Shown here: piece by piece, positions 1 to 8,248 of the stretch | Layout: the number at the start of each line of letters is the position of its first letter | Numbering within the stretch: position 1 is the first letter of the stretch | Assembly (NCBI RefSeq): GCF_000258515.1 | Contig: NZ_AJLF01000001.1 | Coordinates: forward strand, 186,001-250,000 | Length of the DNA: 64,000 nucleotides | Direction of reading: 5' to 3' | DNA from: Thermococcus zilligii AN1 | GTDB taxonomy: Archaea; Methanobacteriota_B; Thermococci; Thermococcales; Thermococcaceae | Position numbers and translations under genes: made by a program | Notes under the pieces: generated by a model | Told to the model about the DNA's origin: nothing | The model's database searches: none | Seen by the model: the letters and a program-made list of their open reading frames with translations, nothing else

Positions 1-396
1 ATGCTCGACGGGCTTTTGGAGACGATAGGCCTGAGCAGGGAGGAGGTCTACATAACCAACGTAGTCAAGTGCCGCCCGCCCGAAAACAGAGATCCCACGG
101 AGGAGGAAATCAGGGCCTGCGCACCTTACTTGGACAGCCAGATCGACATAATCCGGCCAAAGGTCATCGTTCCGCTCGGCAGGCACTCGATGGGCTACAT
201 CCTGAGAAAGTTCGGGTTTGAACCGGAGCCGATAAGCAAGATCCACGGGAAGACCTTCGAAGCCTACACCCTCTTCGGGAAAGTCGTCATCATGCCAACC
301 TATCACCCGGCAGCTGCCCTCTACAACCCGCCTATACGGGAGGAGCTCCAGAAGGACTTCATGAAGCTCAGGGAGCTCATAAGCTCTTTCTCCTGA
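1..396 (+). CDS. Uracil-DNA glycosylase, family 4 (3' part)
   Basis: This is the C-terminal 131 residues of a family 4 (thermostable, Fe-S) uracil-DNA glycosylase, which removes uracil from deaminated DNA to start base excision repair. Visible motifs are ITNVVKCRPP and RACAPYL, carrying two of the four cluster cysteines, and the C-terminal YHPAAALYNP block with the active-site histidine. Family members are about 190-200 residues, so the first 60 or so residues, including the N-terminal Gly-Glu motif and the other two cysteines, lie before the window. The ATG at position 1 is therefore probably internal. No partner gene is visible on the left. Confidence 0.88.
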   Translation: MLDGLLETIGLSREEVYITNVVKCRPPENRDPTEEEIRACAPYLDSQIDIIRPKVIVPLGRHSMGYILRKFGFEPEPISKIHGKTFEAYTLFGKVVIMPTYHPAAALYNPPIREELQKDFMKLRELISSFS

Positions 397-701
397 ACTT
401 CTCTTCACGTTTCAATTACTCCTCTGAGTGCTTGAAAAAGCCTTTGACGTTTTTTAAGCCCAAACCGGATCTGTCCGAAGCGTTCCCGGGAAAGGTTTTT
501 ATGGTGGTGAGCGTTATTGTACTTGAGGGTACCTATTAGTGTGGCAGGACATAATTATACACAGCGATGCAGAAGTTGGGTCAGCAAAATGCGTGGTAGA
601 GCAACAGCATTTTCGAAGAATCGCAAAAACGCCAAAATTATTTCAGAAAGGCTTATATAATGCCGATTGTTGTTGGGGTGAAATCCCCTGGAGGTGAAAC
701 C
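397..701. other. Intergenic region upstream of the antiporter gene
   Basis: These 305 bases hold no convincing gene. The right end carries the promoter of the antiporter gene. An imperfect inverted repeat, TTTTCGA at 610-616 and TCGCAAAA at 621-628, sits about 25 bases before the TATA box, where an operator could lie. A second A/T-rich element, AAAGGTTTTTATGG near 491-504, resembles a TATA box but leads only to a 12-codon frame. Confidence 0.4.
645..665 (+). promoter_or_regulatory. Promoter of the NhaC-type antiporter gene
   Basis: GCTTATATAA at 651-660, preceded by the purine-rich BRE-like AGAAAG, is a strong archaeal TATA box. A transcript starting about 25 bases downstream would begin near 682 and carry GGAGGTG at 690-696 before the GTG at 702. 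The box overlaps the in-frame ATG at 660, which argues against that ATG as the start. Confidence 0.7.
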
Positions 702-2606
702 GTGTCGGACTTCGGTGTACTCTCCCTGCTACCGCCGCTGGTGGCCATCATCTTAGCGGTTTGGACGAAGAGGGTGCTTTTTGCACTTTTTGCCGGTGTC
801 TGGATCGGCGGAGTAATGGCATCGGGATGGGACATCGTCGGAGGAACGATTCAAACCTGGTCGTGGGTGGTAGGAAACGTAACCGACAGCTGGAACGCCA
901 CAATACTGGTGTTCGACCTGCTGATAGGTGCCGGTGTTGGACTCATATACAAGTCCGGTGGCGTTCACGCGGTGGCAAGGGTACTTTCCAGAAGGGTGAA
1001 GAGCAGCAGAGGCTCCTCTGTCCTCGGCTGGCTCATGGGGGTCCTGGTCTTCTTCGATGACTACACCAACACCATCATCGTCGGAAACACGATGAGGCCA
1101 ATAACAGACAGGACGAGGGTCTCGCGCGAGATGCTCGCTTACATAGACGACTCTACCGCCGCCCCGGTTGCTGGCATAGCCCTCGTCTCCACCTGGATAG
1201 GCTACGAGCTCGGCCTCATAAAAGGGGCCTTCGTTGACCTCGGCGTAAGCACCGGTGAGTACTACGCCTGGCTCCACAGCGTTCCCTACACCTTCTACTC
1301 GATACTGGCGATAATCCTCGTCTTCATCGTCGCCTACACCCACAGGCACTTCGGTGCCATGCTCCACGCAGAGTACCGCGCCAGGACGACAGGAAAGGTT
1401 CTCCGCGACGGGGCGAAGCCGCTGATGACGACTGAAGTTGACTTAGGCCAGCCAAAAGAAGGAGGAAGCGTGTGGAACTTCGTTTTGCCTATAGCCATGC
1501 TTGTCCTCATAACCCTCGGCGGGATGTGGCACACTGGTTCAAACGCCTACCGCGACGGCTTTATCTCTGACAACCAGGACATACTCAATGTTATCGGGCT
1601 CTCGGACAGCAGCGATTCCATAATGGAAAAACTGATGGCCGGCCAGAGTGTTACCCTCGATGACGTCACGATAATTCCCTACAACGATAGCGTCAAGCAG
1701 TTCTTCTACGTTGACAGCGATTCCGCAATGAAAACCTACAACGAGTCCGTCAAGAAAGTTCTCAACGCGGCTGGAATACTCGGAGAGGAGAAGAGGAAAG
1801 AGATAATGGATCAGCTGACAAGCGGGAAGCCCTACCATCTTGGGAAGCTTACCCTCGAGGGCTACAAACCACCGAGCGCCATGGACATCCTGAGCAACTC
1901 CGACGCCGCCACAGCTCTCCTCTGGGGTTCGTTCATGATGGTTCTCACGGCCCTGATCCTCATAGCCCTCCAGAGGCAGATGACCTTTGAGGAAATTGAG
2001 AGTGCCATAGTCCAGGGAATGAAGCAGATGATGTTCGCAACGGCAATACTCGTCCTGGCATGGAGCATCAAGAGCGCAACCTCCGCCGTTGGAACGGCTG
2101 AGTACGTTGTTGGCCTTGCCAAAAGTTCGGGACTGAGCGGTGGATGGGTTCCGCTCATAGTGTTCCTCGCGGCGATGTTCATCTCCTTCACGACCGGAAC
2201 GAGCTGGGGAACCTTCGGAATAATGATGCCAATAGCGATACCGCTCGCCTACAGTGTCACCGGCAACGTTGGGCCGGAGGTCTTCGCGAGCATAGGCGCA
2301 GTATTCGCCGGCGGTATCTTCGGCGACCACTGCTCCCCGATAAGCGACACCACAATCATGAGCTCCATGTTCAGCGGCTCCGACCACATAGACCACGTTA
2401 AGACGCAGATTCCCTACGCCGTAACTGCGGCGGGCGTTAGCTTTGTCCTCTACGTGCTCTTTGGCATAGGAGTCAGGAACTGGGCCATTCTCCTGCCCTT
2501 GGGGATAGTCCTCCTGGTGGCCGCCTGGTACTTCCTCAGCGAGTGGTACGGCAAGAAGTATGGCATTCCACACGGAAAGGTGCCAGTCTACACCGTTGAA
2601 GAGTGA
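702..2606 (+). CDS. nhaC: NhaC-family Na+/H+ antiporter
   Basis: This polytopic membrane protein of 634 residues belongs to the Na+/H+ antiporter NhaC family (PF03553) and exchanges cations or organic acids for protons. The conserved blocks FFDDYTNTIIVGNTMRP, GTSWGTFGIMMP and GDHCSPISDTTIMSS are all present. Start: GTG at 702 follows GGAGGTG at a good distance, while the ATG at 660 overlaps the TATA box. An unusual feature is a hydrophilic insert of about 120 residues (roughly residues 277-398) between two membrane segments, probably an external loop. The gene converges with the next one, leaving 13 bases between them. The transported ion is not settled by sequence. Confidence 0.88.
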   Translation: MSDFGVLSLLPPLVAIILAVWTKRVLFALFAGVWIGGVMASGWDIVGGTIQTWSWVVGNVTDSWNATILVFDLLIGAGVGLIYKSGGVHAVARVLSRRVKSSRGSSVLGWLMGVLVFFDDYTNTIIVGNTMRPITDRTRVSREMLAYIDDSTAAPVAGIALVSTWIGYELGLIKGAFVDLGVSTGEYYAWLHSVPYTFYSILAIILVFIVAYTHRHFGAMLHAEYRARTTGKVLRDGAKPLMTTEVDLGQPKEGGSVWNFVLPIAMLVLITLGGMWHTGSNAYRDGFISDNQDILNVIGLSDSSDSIMEKLMAGQSVTLDDVTIIPYNDSVKQFFYVDSDSAMKTYNESVKKVLNAAGILGEEKRKEIMDQLTSGKPYHLGKLTLEGYKPPSAMDILSNSDAATALLWGSFMMVLTALILIALQRQMTFEEIESAIVQGMKQMMFATAILVLAWSIKSATSAVGTAEYVVGLAKSSGLSGGWVPLIVFLAAMFISFTTGTSWGTFGIMMPIAIPLAYSVTGNVGPEVFASIGAVFAGGIFGDHCSPISDTTIMSSMFSGSDHIDHVKTQIPYAVTAAGVSFVLYVLFGIGVRNWAILLPLGIVLLVAAWYFLSEWYGKKYGIPHGKVPVYTVEE

Positions 2607-2619
2607 TTCCCTTCTCTTT

Positions 2620-3075
2620 TTATTTCGAGAGTACCGAGGACACCAGCCCCAGTGAAAAGCCAACCCATGCGAACAGGTAGCCGGATCCTATTCTAAGGCT
2701 CCCCCCATCGCTGCCCCCGTAAACGAGGGAGAGCGTGAGTATCACCATTCCGATCAGGCCTATAGCATGGCCGAATTTACCGTTAAACAGGCCCATAAAA
2801 GCCCCCAGTATGATGAGGGGAAACGCAACCAGCGGGAGGATTATATTCAGCGTTTTTGCACCCCCGTTGAGATCCTGCTTGAGGGCGTCCTTTTTGAGGT
2901 AGATGGCTTTAGCCATATCGACAAAACTCAGCCCCTGGCCCCCCTCTGCGGACCCCTTTTCGGGCGAGGTCGCCAGGAACATCCTTATCTCGGGGCTCTT
3001 TGACCCGGGGGTGAACCATGGCATCGTCATGGCAACGATGACCAGGAGTGCTGCCAGGAACGGCACTGGTTTCAT
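2620..3075 (-). CDS. Hypothetical membrane protein, 151 aa
   Basis: I do not recognise a family. The protein has an N-terminal hydrophobic segment (residues 4-20) followed by a hydrophilic stretch of about 50 residues, probably outside the membrane, and then three further membrane segments from about residue 75 to the end. A GGTGAGG ribosome binding site precedes the ATG at 3075. It is transcribed alone, between the convergent antiporter gene and the divergent gene at 3263. A small integral membrane protein of unknown role is as much as can be said. Confidence 0.7.
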   Translation of the reverse strand: MKPVPFLAALLVIVAMTMPWFTPGSKSPEIRMFLATSPEKGSAEGGQGLSFVDMAKAIYLKKDALKQDLNGGAKTLNIILPLVAFPLIILGAFMGLFNGKFGHAIGLIGMVILTLSLVYGGSDGGSLRIGSGYLFAWVGFSLGLVSSVLSK

Positions 3076-3262
3076 TCCCTCACCCCTTTACTAAATCTCG
3101 ATTCAGCTTTACCGGGCTGTTTATGAGCTTTTCGGCCGGGTCGTTACTCTTCTCATCTTTGGGGGAAATACTAAGCCCCGGAGTTTTAGCCGGTGCGCGG
3201 GAAATTTGCTCTACACCCAAAACACTTTTATTGGCCGGCATTTTCATTCCCCCGGTGGGCAT

Positions 3263-3685
3263 ATGAAAAAAGTCCAGGAGGCACTCATGGGGTTGCTCTC
3301 GGCTCTGGATCCGGAAGAGACCGGTCTCAGGTTGGTCGGCGTGCTCGTGGCCCGTGAGCAGAGGCCGGCTTACAACTTCTCCCTCTTTGACGTTACCGGG
3401 AATGAGATAGTCCTGATGCTCCAAATCGGGGACACCGTCGTTTACCTCGCTTTTGAAAGCGGGGAGGAAATCGATGAGGATGAGTACCCGGAGCTGGTGG
3501 AGGAACTCGTAACCATCTCATTGCCCGGGGTCAGGAATCTCATCAGGGCCGTTAAGGAGGAGAACCTCCCGGAACCGAGGATAATATACGACGAGATGAG
3601 CCCCGAGCTGAAGGAGTTCCTCTACGACGTCCTCATGAAACATGTGCGCGGCAGACCTGTCCACGACCAGACAGAGGTTGCCTGA
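3263..3685 (+). CDS. Conserved hypothetical protein, 140 aa
   Basis: This soluble, acidic protein has no recognisable catalytic motif. Residues 1-80 look like an alpha/beta domain that opens with a helix (MKKVQEALMGLLSAL) followed by strands, and residues 80-140 are mainly helical. The ATG at 3263 follows CGGTGG. A TATA-like CACTTTTATT at 3223-3232 fits a transcript starting near 3255. The upstream in-frame ATG at 3206 lies before that box and is unlikely to be used. Function unknown. Confidence 0.7.
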   Translation: MKKVQEALMGLLSALDPEETGLRLVGVLVAREQRPAYNFSLFDVTGNEIVLMLQIGDTVVYLAFESGEEIDEDEYPELVEELVTISLPGVRNLIRAVKEENLPEPRIIYDEMSPELKEFLYDVLMKHVRGRPVHDQTEVA

Positions 3686-4066
3686 GGGGCCCGATTTCCC
3701 CCTCTTGGTTTTGGCATTTTGTCATTAAACAAAGGGCGTTTTTGGTTAAAGGTCAAAACGCCGTGAAACCTGCGGGGATTTTCTGGAAACCCGCCAACGT
3801 CGCGACCGAAAGGCACTTAAACCCCCCGGTGTCTCATCCCCCGATGCGCCATGATCTACAGGAGTGATCGTCTTTGGCTATTGTAATGGCTTCCCCGAGA
3901 GGGTCAGCCCATTAACTCCAGGGCGGGATTGTTTTTGGCATGATTAAACGGGGGGACCGTTTTTGGTCAGCTTTCTCTCCAGCTTAAAGACCCCCGCTTA
4001 GCCCCACGCTCATTATTCCCTCGCCTTTGGGACTTTTTCTTCCAGAAAAGCTTCGGAGGTGGTAGA
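3686..4066. other. 381-base gene-free region with hairpins and repeated motif
   Basis: No coding frame is supported here. There is a near-perfect hairpin, GGCGTTTT at 3735-3742 with AAAACGCC at 3755-3762, and a second, GCGGG at 3772-3776 with CCCGC at 3790-3794. A motif of the form TTTTTGGCAT...ATTAAAC occurs twice, near 3705-3729 and 3933-3948, and GTTTTTGGT-like tracts recur. The right end must contain the trpB2 promoter; CAGCTTAAAGA near 3979-3989 is the best TATA candidate. Confidence 0.5.
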
Positions 4067-5392
4067 ATGAAAGCCGTTCTTCCCGATTCGAAGATACCGA
4101 AGAAGTGGTACAACATCCTGCCGGATCTTCCAGAGCCTTTGGAGCCGCCCCTTGATCCAGAAACTGACGGGCCGATGGAGCCGGAGAAACTCCTGAGGAT
4201 TTTTGCGGCAGAGTTGGTTAAGCAGGAGATGAGCAGCGAGCGCTACGTCGGGATTCCAAAGAAGGTCAGGGAACTTTACGCCAAGATAGGAAGGCCGACG
4301 CCGCTCTTCCGGGCGACGAACCTTGAGAAGGCCCTGGACACGCCGGCGGAGATCTACTTCAAGTACGAGGGTGCAACCGTAACTGGAAGCCACAAGATAA
4401 ACACGGCGCTGGCTCAGGCCTATTACGCTAAGGAGCAGGGAATCGAGAGGCTCGTCACCGAGACGGGAGCCGGCCAGTGGGGGACTGCCCTGAGCTTGGC
4501 GGGAGCGCTCCTCGGGGTGAAGGTCAGGGTCTACATGGCGCGCGCCAGCTACCAGCAGAAGCCCTACAGGAAGACGATAATGCGCCTCTACGGTGCTGAG
4601 GTCTACCCGAGCCCGAGCGACAGGACAGAAATCGGGCGGAAGTTCTTAGCTGAGAACCCCGACCACCCGGGCGGGCTGGGAATAGCGATAAGCGAGGCCA
4701 TTGAAGACGTTCTAAGGGATGAAAAGGCCCGCTATGCCCTTGGAAGCGTTTTAAATCACGTCCTCATGCACCAGACCGTCATAGGCCTCGAAGCTAAGGA
4801 GCAGATGAAGGAGTTTGAGGAGCCGGACGTTATAATCGGCTGCGTTGGTGGCGGAAGCAACTTTGCCGGCCTGGCTTATCCCTTTGTGAAGGACGTCCTC
4901 GACGGCAGAGCCGACTATGAGTTCATAGCGGTTGAACCAAGGGCTGTACCGAGCATGACGCGCGGCGTTTACAAGTATGATTTCGGCGATTCAGGCGGCT
5001 ACACCCCAAAGATGAAGATGCACACCTTGGGGCACACCTACTACGTTCCGCCGATACACGCTGGCGGTTTACGCTATCACGGCCTGGCCCCTACGCTGAG
5101 CGTCCTGATAAACCACGGGGTAGTTAGGCCGGTTGCCTACCACCAGACCGAGGTCTTTCGGGCGGCCGAGCTGTTTGCCAGGACGGAGGGCATAGTTCCT
5201 GCCCCTGAAAGTGCCCACGCCATAAAAGGGGCAATAGACAGGGCGCTGAAGGCAAAGGAGGAAGGGAAAGAGGAGGTCATACTCTTCAACCTCAGCGGGC
5301 ACGGTCTCCTCGACCTCCGGGGCTACGAGGATTACCTGGATGGAAAGCTTGAAGACTACGAGCCGGAACACTTCCCGGCCCTGGAGGGGTGA
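4067..5392 (+). CDS. trpB2: Tryptophan synthase beta chain, TrpB2 type
   Basis: This PLP enzyme of 441 residues condenses indole with serine (or phosphoserine-derived aminoacrylate) to make tryptophan. The PLP lysine is K110 in TGSHKIN. The phosphate-binding GGGSN loop is at 261-265, and TETGAGQWG (131-139) holds the catalytic glutamate. The tryptophan in this last motif (rather than histidine) and the N-terminal extension are typical of the TrpB2 subgroup, which works without a tight TrpA partner. GGAGGTGG precedes the ATG. No trp biosynthesis genes lie nearby, so it may act as a stand-alone indole-salvaging enzyme. Confidence 0.93.
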   Translation: MKAVLPDSKIPKKWYNILPDLPEPLEPPLDPETDGPMEPEKLLRIFAAELVKQEMSSERYVGIPKKVRELYAKIGRPTPLFRATNLEKALDTPAEIYFKYEGATVTGSHKINTALAQAYYAKEQGIERLVTETGAGQWGTALSLAGALLGVKVRVYMARASYQQKPYRKTIMRLYGAEVYPSPSDRTEIGRKFLAENPDHPGGLGIAISEAIEDVLRDEKARYALGSVLNHVLMHQTVIGLEAKEQMKEFEEPDVIIGCVGGGSNFAGLAYPFVKDVLDGRADYEFIAVEPRAVPSMTRGVYKYDFGDSGGYTPKMKMHTLGHTYYVPPIHAGGLRYHGLAPTLSVLINHGVVRPVAYHQTEVFRAAELFARTEGIVPAPESAHAIKGAIDRALKAKEEGKEEVILFNLSGHGLLDLRGYEDYLDGKLEDYEPEHFPALEG

Positions 5393-5406
5393 GGCTTTTT
5401 TCTATT

Positions 5407-6069
5407 TCATTTGAGCTTTGACAGAATCCTCTCCGGGTGGAAGTTCAGGCTCGCCCTCGCTTCCGGGATTTCCATTCCGAGGTTTATCCCGAGGCTCATC
5501 AGGTCCCTTGGTCCCCTTACTTCCCACCTGCCCTCGGCGGAGCTCGTTAGAAAGCGCGGGACGTCGTATTTCCTCACGAGCTGCCATGTCTTGGCCATGA
5601 AGAGGAGGAGCTGAACCCTCTCGTAGGGGTTAACCCTGAGGAGTGGGGAGAGGGAAAACCCCACCGCAACCCCGTTCTTTGCGGCTATTCCTGCTAATAT
5701 GTGGTCGAAGCCGGGGTCGTTCCTTCCGAGCCATGGGCTTATCAGGGCATCGACGCCCGCCTCGAGGGCGGCGCGGTTCACCCGCATCTCACCTCCCTGG
5801 ACGTAGATCAAGGCCTTTGGATTGCGGTTTTTGACTTCCCGGATGAGGCTCGGTTTTTTTGTGATGAGTAGGAGGGCAACTTTGCCGTAGGCCCCGCGGA
5901 GGGCCTTCAGCTCCTCCCTGAGCGCGTCCCAGTCCGGGGAGCTTTCGAGGACGAGCTTTTTTGTGAACACCACCTCGTCGAACCACTCGCTCGCCAGCTG
6001 ATAGGCTTCATCGCTCCTCACGTCCATCTCTATGAAATAGTTCCGCGAAAAGGAAAGCTCCCCGCTCAT
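5407..6069 (-). CDS. rnp3: Ribonuclease P protein component 3 (Rpp30)
   Basis: This is Rpp30/RNP3, a TIM-barrel-like protein that pairs with Pop5 in archaeal RNase P, which trims tRNA 5' leaders. The 220 residues show the family features: an N-terminal YFIEMDVRSDEAY, and a central VNRAALEAGVDALISPWLGR followed by a DPGFDHILA block. The ATG at 6069 overlaps the stop of the upstream gene as ATGA, so it is preferred over the GTG at 6081. Coupling to the RNA-binding protein gene matches the conserved archaeal arrangement of exosome and RNase P genes. Confidence 0.92.
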   Translation of the reverse strand: MSGELSFSRNYFIEMDVRSDEAYQLASEWFDEVVFTKKLVLESSPDWDALREELKALRGAYGKVALLLITKKPSLIREVKNRNPKALIYVQGGEMRVNRAALEAGVDALISPWLGRNDPGFDHILAGIAAKNGVAVGFSLSPLLRVNPYERVQLLLFMAKTWQLVRKYDVPRFLTSSAEGRWEVRGPRDLMSLGINLGMEIPEARASLNFHPERILSKLK

Positions 6070-6521
6070 TCTTCCAGCCACTCCCTGATGGCTTTAACGA
6101 CGGCCTCCTTTCTCATGGGGAAAGCCTTGACCTTTATCCTGACCTGGATGACGTCGGCCCCCTCGTCTATCTCCACATCGCCAAGATAAGCCTTCTGCTT
6201 GTTGAAGCGGACGTAGAGGGTCCCCTCTTCGTCTACCTTCTCTTCAAGGTTCTCGAGGATGTAGCGCTTATTCTCCTCGCTCAGGAGTTCCTTGAAGTAG
6301 TCGAGGAACTGCCTCACGGCCTTGCTCTTTTGTATCTCAACGTTAACTACCTTGATCGGGTTGCCGAAGTAGCCTTCGGTCTCAACGACGTCGAAGATTA
6401 AGTCATCCTCGTCTATCTCCTCGGGAATAAAGGTCGCTATCGCGTCGAGGACCTTGTCCTCGTCTTCAGTCGCCTGGATGAAGGTGGTAAGTCTGACGTG
6501 GTGCGCCCTAAGCTTCTCCAT
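6066..6521 (-). CDS. RNA-binding protein, predicted exosome-associated (COG1325)
   Basis: The 151-residue protein matches the small archaeal family (COG1325) predicted to bind RNA together with the exosome and RNase P. It has an N-terminal segment LRAHHVRLTTFIQATED and a long acidic, helical middle, consistent with an L5/L11-like fold. The ATG at 6521 follows GGTGGGG; the GTG at 6530 overlaps that site and is unlikely. A TATA box (CTTTTAAAGC on the minus strand, about 6549-6558) implies a very short leader. It is co-transcribed with rnp3 through a 4-base overlap. Confidence 0.82.
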   Translation of the reverse strand: MEKLRAHHVRLTTFIQATEDEDKVLDAIATFIPEEIDEDDLIFDVVETEGYFGNPIKVVNVEIQKSKAVRQFLDYFKELLSEENKRYILENLEEKVDEEGTLYVRFNKQKAYLGDVEIDEGADVIQVRIKVKAFPMRKEAVVKAIREWLEE

Positions 6522-6657
6522 CTTCCCCACCGGGGTGAATTGGAAGGCCAGCTTTAAAAGGTAACTCCACGCTTGTGAGATTTTACATCAATGGATTCCT
6601 CGTGAAAAGATGCTGACCAGGCTGACCTCAACACTCGGCACGAGATTTGGCTAAATA

Positions 6658-6690
6658 GGTGGGGACTTGAAGTCATTTCGAGCCCCCACC
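6658..6690 (-). terminator. Hairpin across the stop codon of the 6673 gene
   Basis: On the minus strand GGTGGGG (6690-6684) pairs with CCCCACC (6664-6658), with a loop of 19 bases that contains the stop codon, and TATTT follows. It may act as a transcription terminator or protect the 3' end of the mRNA. Confidence 0.45.
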
Positions 6691-7137
6691 AGTATTGCCT
6701 CCAGTAACCGCCATTGCCCATCCGATTATGAGCATCATTGAAGCACCGGCTGTAAGCGCCATAGGCAGCAGGTATTCCTCGGGAAGGTATGGGGCCCTTT
6801 GACATACTCCCTCCGGAGAGACTTCCCAAGGGGTTAGAATTGCATCCAGGGGCGTGGAGAGGGGGAGTGTGAGGAAGAACGAGAGTATCCATACCGGAAG
6901 TCCAATGCTCACGAAGCTATCCTTACCAAGGAGCTTTCCAAGGAAGTATCCAAGGCAGAAGAATACGGCCGCAGGGATAAGGAGGTCCAGATTCAGGCCC
7001 CAGTAGGTAGCGGCAAAACCTGACGTTCCTGCTTTTCTCATTTCGTTCATGGATATCGATATCACCGACCAGCCGATCACGGAGGAGGAAATAATCAAAG
7101 AAAGAGTCAGGATGAGCAGCACCCTTGGGCCTTTCAT
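6673..7137 (-). CDS. Hypothetical membrane protein, 154 aa
   Basis: The protein has four predicted membrane segments (about residues 5-25, 50-70, 80-100 and 128-150) and a short loop with one cysteine (EGVCQRAPYLP). No family is recognised. The second of two close ATGs (7137) stands 6 bases after GAGGTG and is preferred; the ATG at 7143 abuts that site. It starts 10 bases after the stop of the secreted protein gene, so the two are probably one transcript and may form a membrane/exported pair. Confidence 0.65.
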   Translation of the reverse strand: MKGPRVLLILTLSLIISSSVIGWSVISISMNEMRKAGTSGFAATYWGLNLDLLIPAAVFFCLGYFLGKLLGKDSFVSIGLPVWILSFFLTLPLSTPLDAILTPWEVSPEGVCQRAPYLPEEYLLPMALTAGASMMLIIGWAMAVTGGNTGGGSK

Positions 7138-7147
7138 ACCCATCACC

Positions 7148-8116
7148 TCAGCACTGGGACGAATAATAACAATGGGCATCATTTCTATTCCCATGTATCA
7201 GAGGATATGATGTCCATATTTTCTTGGGGAGATAAGGATTTGTATCTTTCTGGCTGCTCATCATGTGGTTCCAAGTGTTAATATAAATCTTACCAGAATA
7301 CTGCTCATTCGATGTGAGGTGCTCCGGCTTAATGACTAGGAAATTTTGATCTTTACTATAGCTATCAGGAAACTTTGCAGTGTTCTCTGAGTAGAGTACT
7401 AAGAAGTATTCGATGTCTTCAATCCGTCCATACTTCCACAGCCTATAAACATCGTATGCCCCATCAATAAGAGGATGATCCTCATCAGCAAACACTAGGT
7501 TGTATTCAATGACTTTTCCTGAGCTTGTTTGATAAACATACCACCAAACGGATACGAGAGGGTTTAATCCTTGAATTGGCACGCTGTTGGGATTATATAG
7601 AATATCAATCCATGGCTGATATATTTTAGGGAGAGTCTCTAAAACCTCTCGCGGAAGAGACGAACTTTGAGATGTGATTTCCAGCGTGGAATTTTGGGAT
7701 ATTAACTGCCTTCTAACTCGCTCTATCTGAAAGTTTCTGTCTAGATCATCAAGTATCAGCTTTTTTAACATTTGCCTCTCTGCCGTAGAAAGCTCCTTTG
7801 TAACTCCTTCAATGAGCTTTATCAGAATGTCTATGTCGTCTTGAGACACGTAGCCACGTTCTGCATAGTCCTTGGATATCTTTTCACATAGCCTCATGCC
7901 TGCTATGTGAATTGGTAACTCCCTAATGTTGGCATAATACTTTGACGGCCCCTCGTCATCTAGTGCAACTTTAGTATTGTTATAAACTTTAAAAATTTCA
8001 CCGTCGATGACTATGTACGCCACCTGCCGATCATCTTTTTCTTCTGTTGACTTCCCCGATGTCTCCGAGACTATCAGCAACCCCAAGAGTATTGCAACCA
8101 GGGGCTTCCACCTCAT
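7148..8116 (-). CDS. Hypothetical secreted protein, 322 aa
   Basis: A signal peptide is clear: MRWKPLVAILLGLLIVSE. The mature protein has no family I can name. Residues 60-150 are helical and charged, and residues 165-300 are rich in aromatic residues and asparagine, ending in a cysteine-containing tail (CYYSSQC). Codon choice is much richer in A/T than in the neighbours, which suggests recent acquisition. A strong A/T-rich promoter lies upstream, and GGAGGGA precedes the ATG. It is probably co-transcribed with the membrane protein gene downstream. Confidence 0.65.
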   Translation of the reverse strand: MRWKPLVAILLGLLIVSETSGKSTEEKDDRQVAYIVIDGEIFKVYNNTKVALDDEGPSKYYANIRELPIHIAGMRLCEKISKDYAERGYVSQDDIDILIKLIEGVTKELSTAERQMLKKLILDDLDRNFQIERVRRQLISQNSTLEITSQSSSLPREVLETLPKIYQPWIDILYNPNSVPIQGLNPLVSVWWYVYQTSSGKVIEYNLVFADEDHPLIDGAYDVYRLWKYGRIEDIEYFLVLYSENTAKFPDSYSKDQNFLVIKPEHLTSNEQYSGKIYINTWNHMMSSQKDTNPYLPKKIWTSYPLIHGNRNDAHCYYSSQC

Positions 8117-8159
8117 GAGGTTCCCTCCTTTGAGGTTTTTGCATTATACTTTATGCTAT

Positions 8160-8178
8160 TTTTTCTTATAAATTTTTC
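8160..8178 (-). promoter_or_regulatory. Promoter of the secreted protein gene
   Basis: On the minus strand AATTTATAAGAAAA (about 8175-8162) is a clear TATA element. It lies about 50 bases before the ATG and within an unusually A/T-rich stretch (8140-8200). Confidence 0.55.
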
Positions 8179-8200
8179 TTTTCTTTAATGAAAAATTTTG

Positions 8201-8214
8201 CGTTCACTAGAACG
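8201..8214. terminator. Perfect small hairpin downstream of bioY
   Basis: CGTTC-ACTA-GAACG forms a perfect 5-bp stem. On the minus strand it follows the bioY stop by about 35 bases and is followed by a T-rich run (CAAAATTTTTCATT), so it may end the bioY transcript. Confidence 0.35.
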
Positions 8215-8248
8215 TTAAGGGGTAATTAAAATGCCCGCTTTAAAAGGT

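Noticed and set aside
500-538. A 12-codon frame after a TATA-like box upstream of the antiporter gene
   Set aside because: It is too short, has no ribosome binding site and no recognisable sequence.
660-702. ATG 660 as the start of the antiporter gene
   Set aside because: It overlaps the TATA box and would lie before the transcript start; GTG 702 follows a good ribosome binding site.
1539-2663. A long antisense open frame (374 codons) opposite the antiporter gene
   Set aside because: It mirrors the codon structure of a real gene, has no ribosome binding site and gives a protein with no recognisable features. Other long antisense frames opposite aspS, HPS-PHI and the mrp operon have the same explanation.
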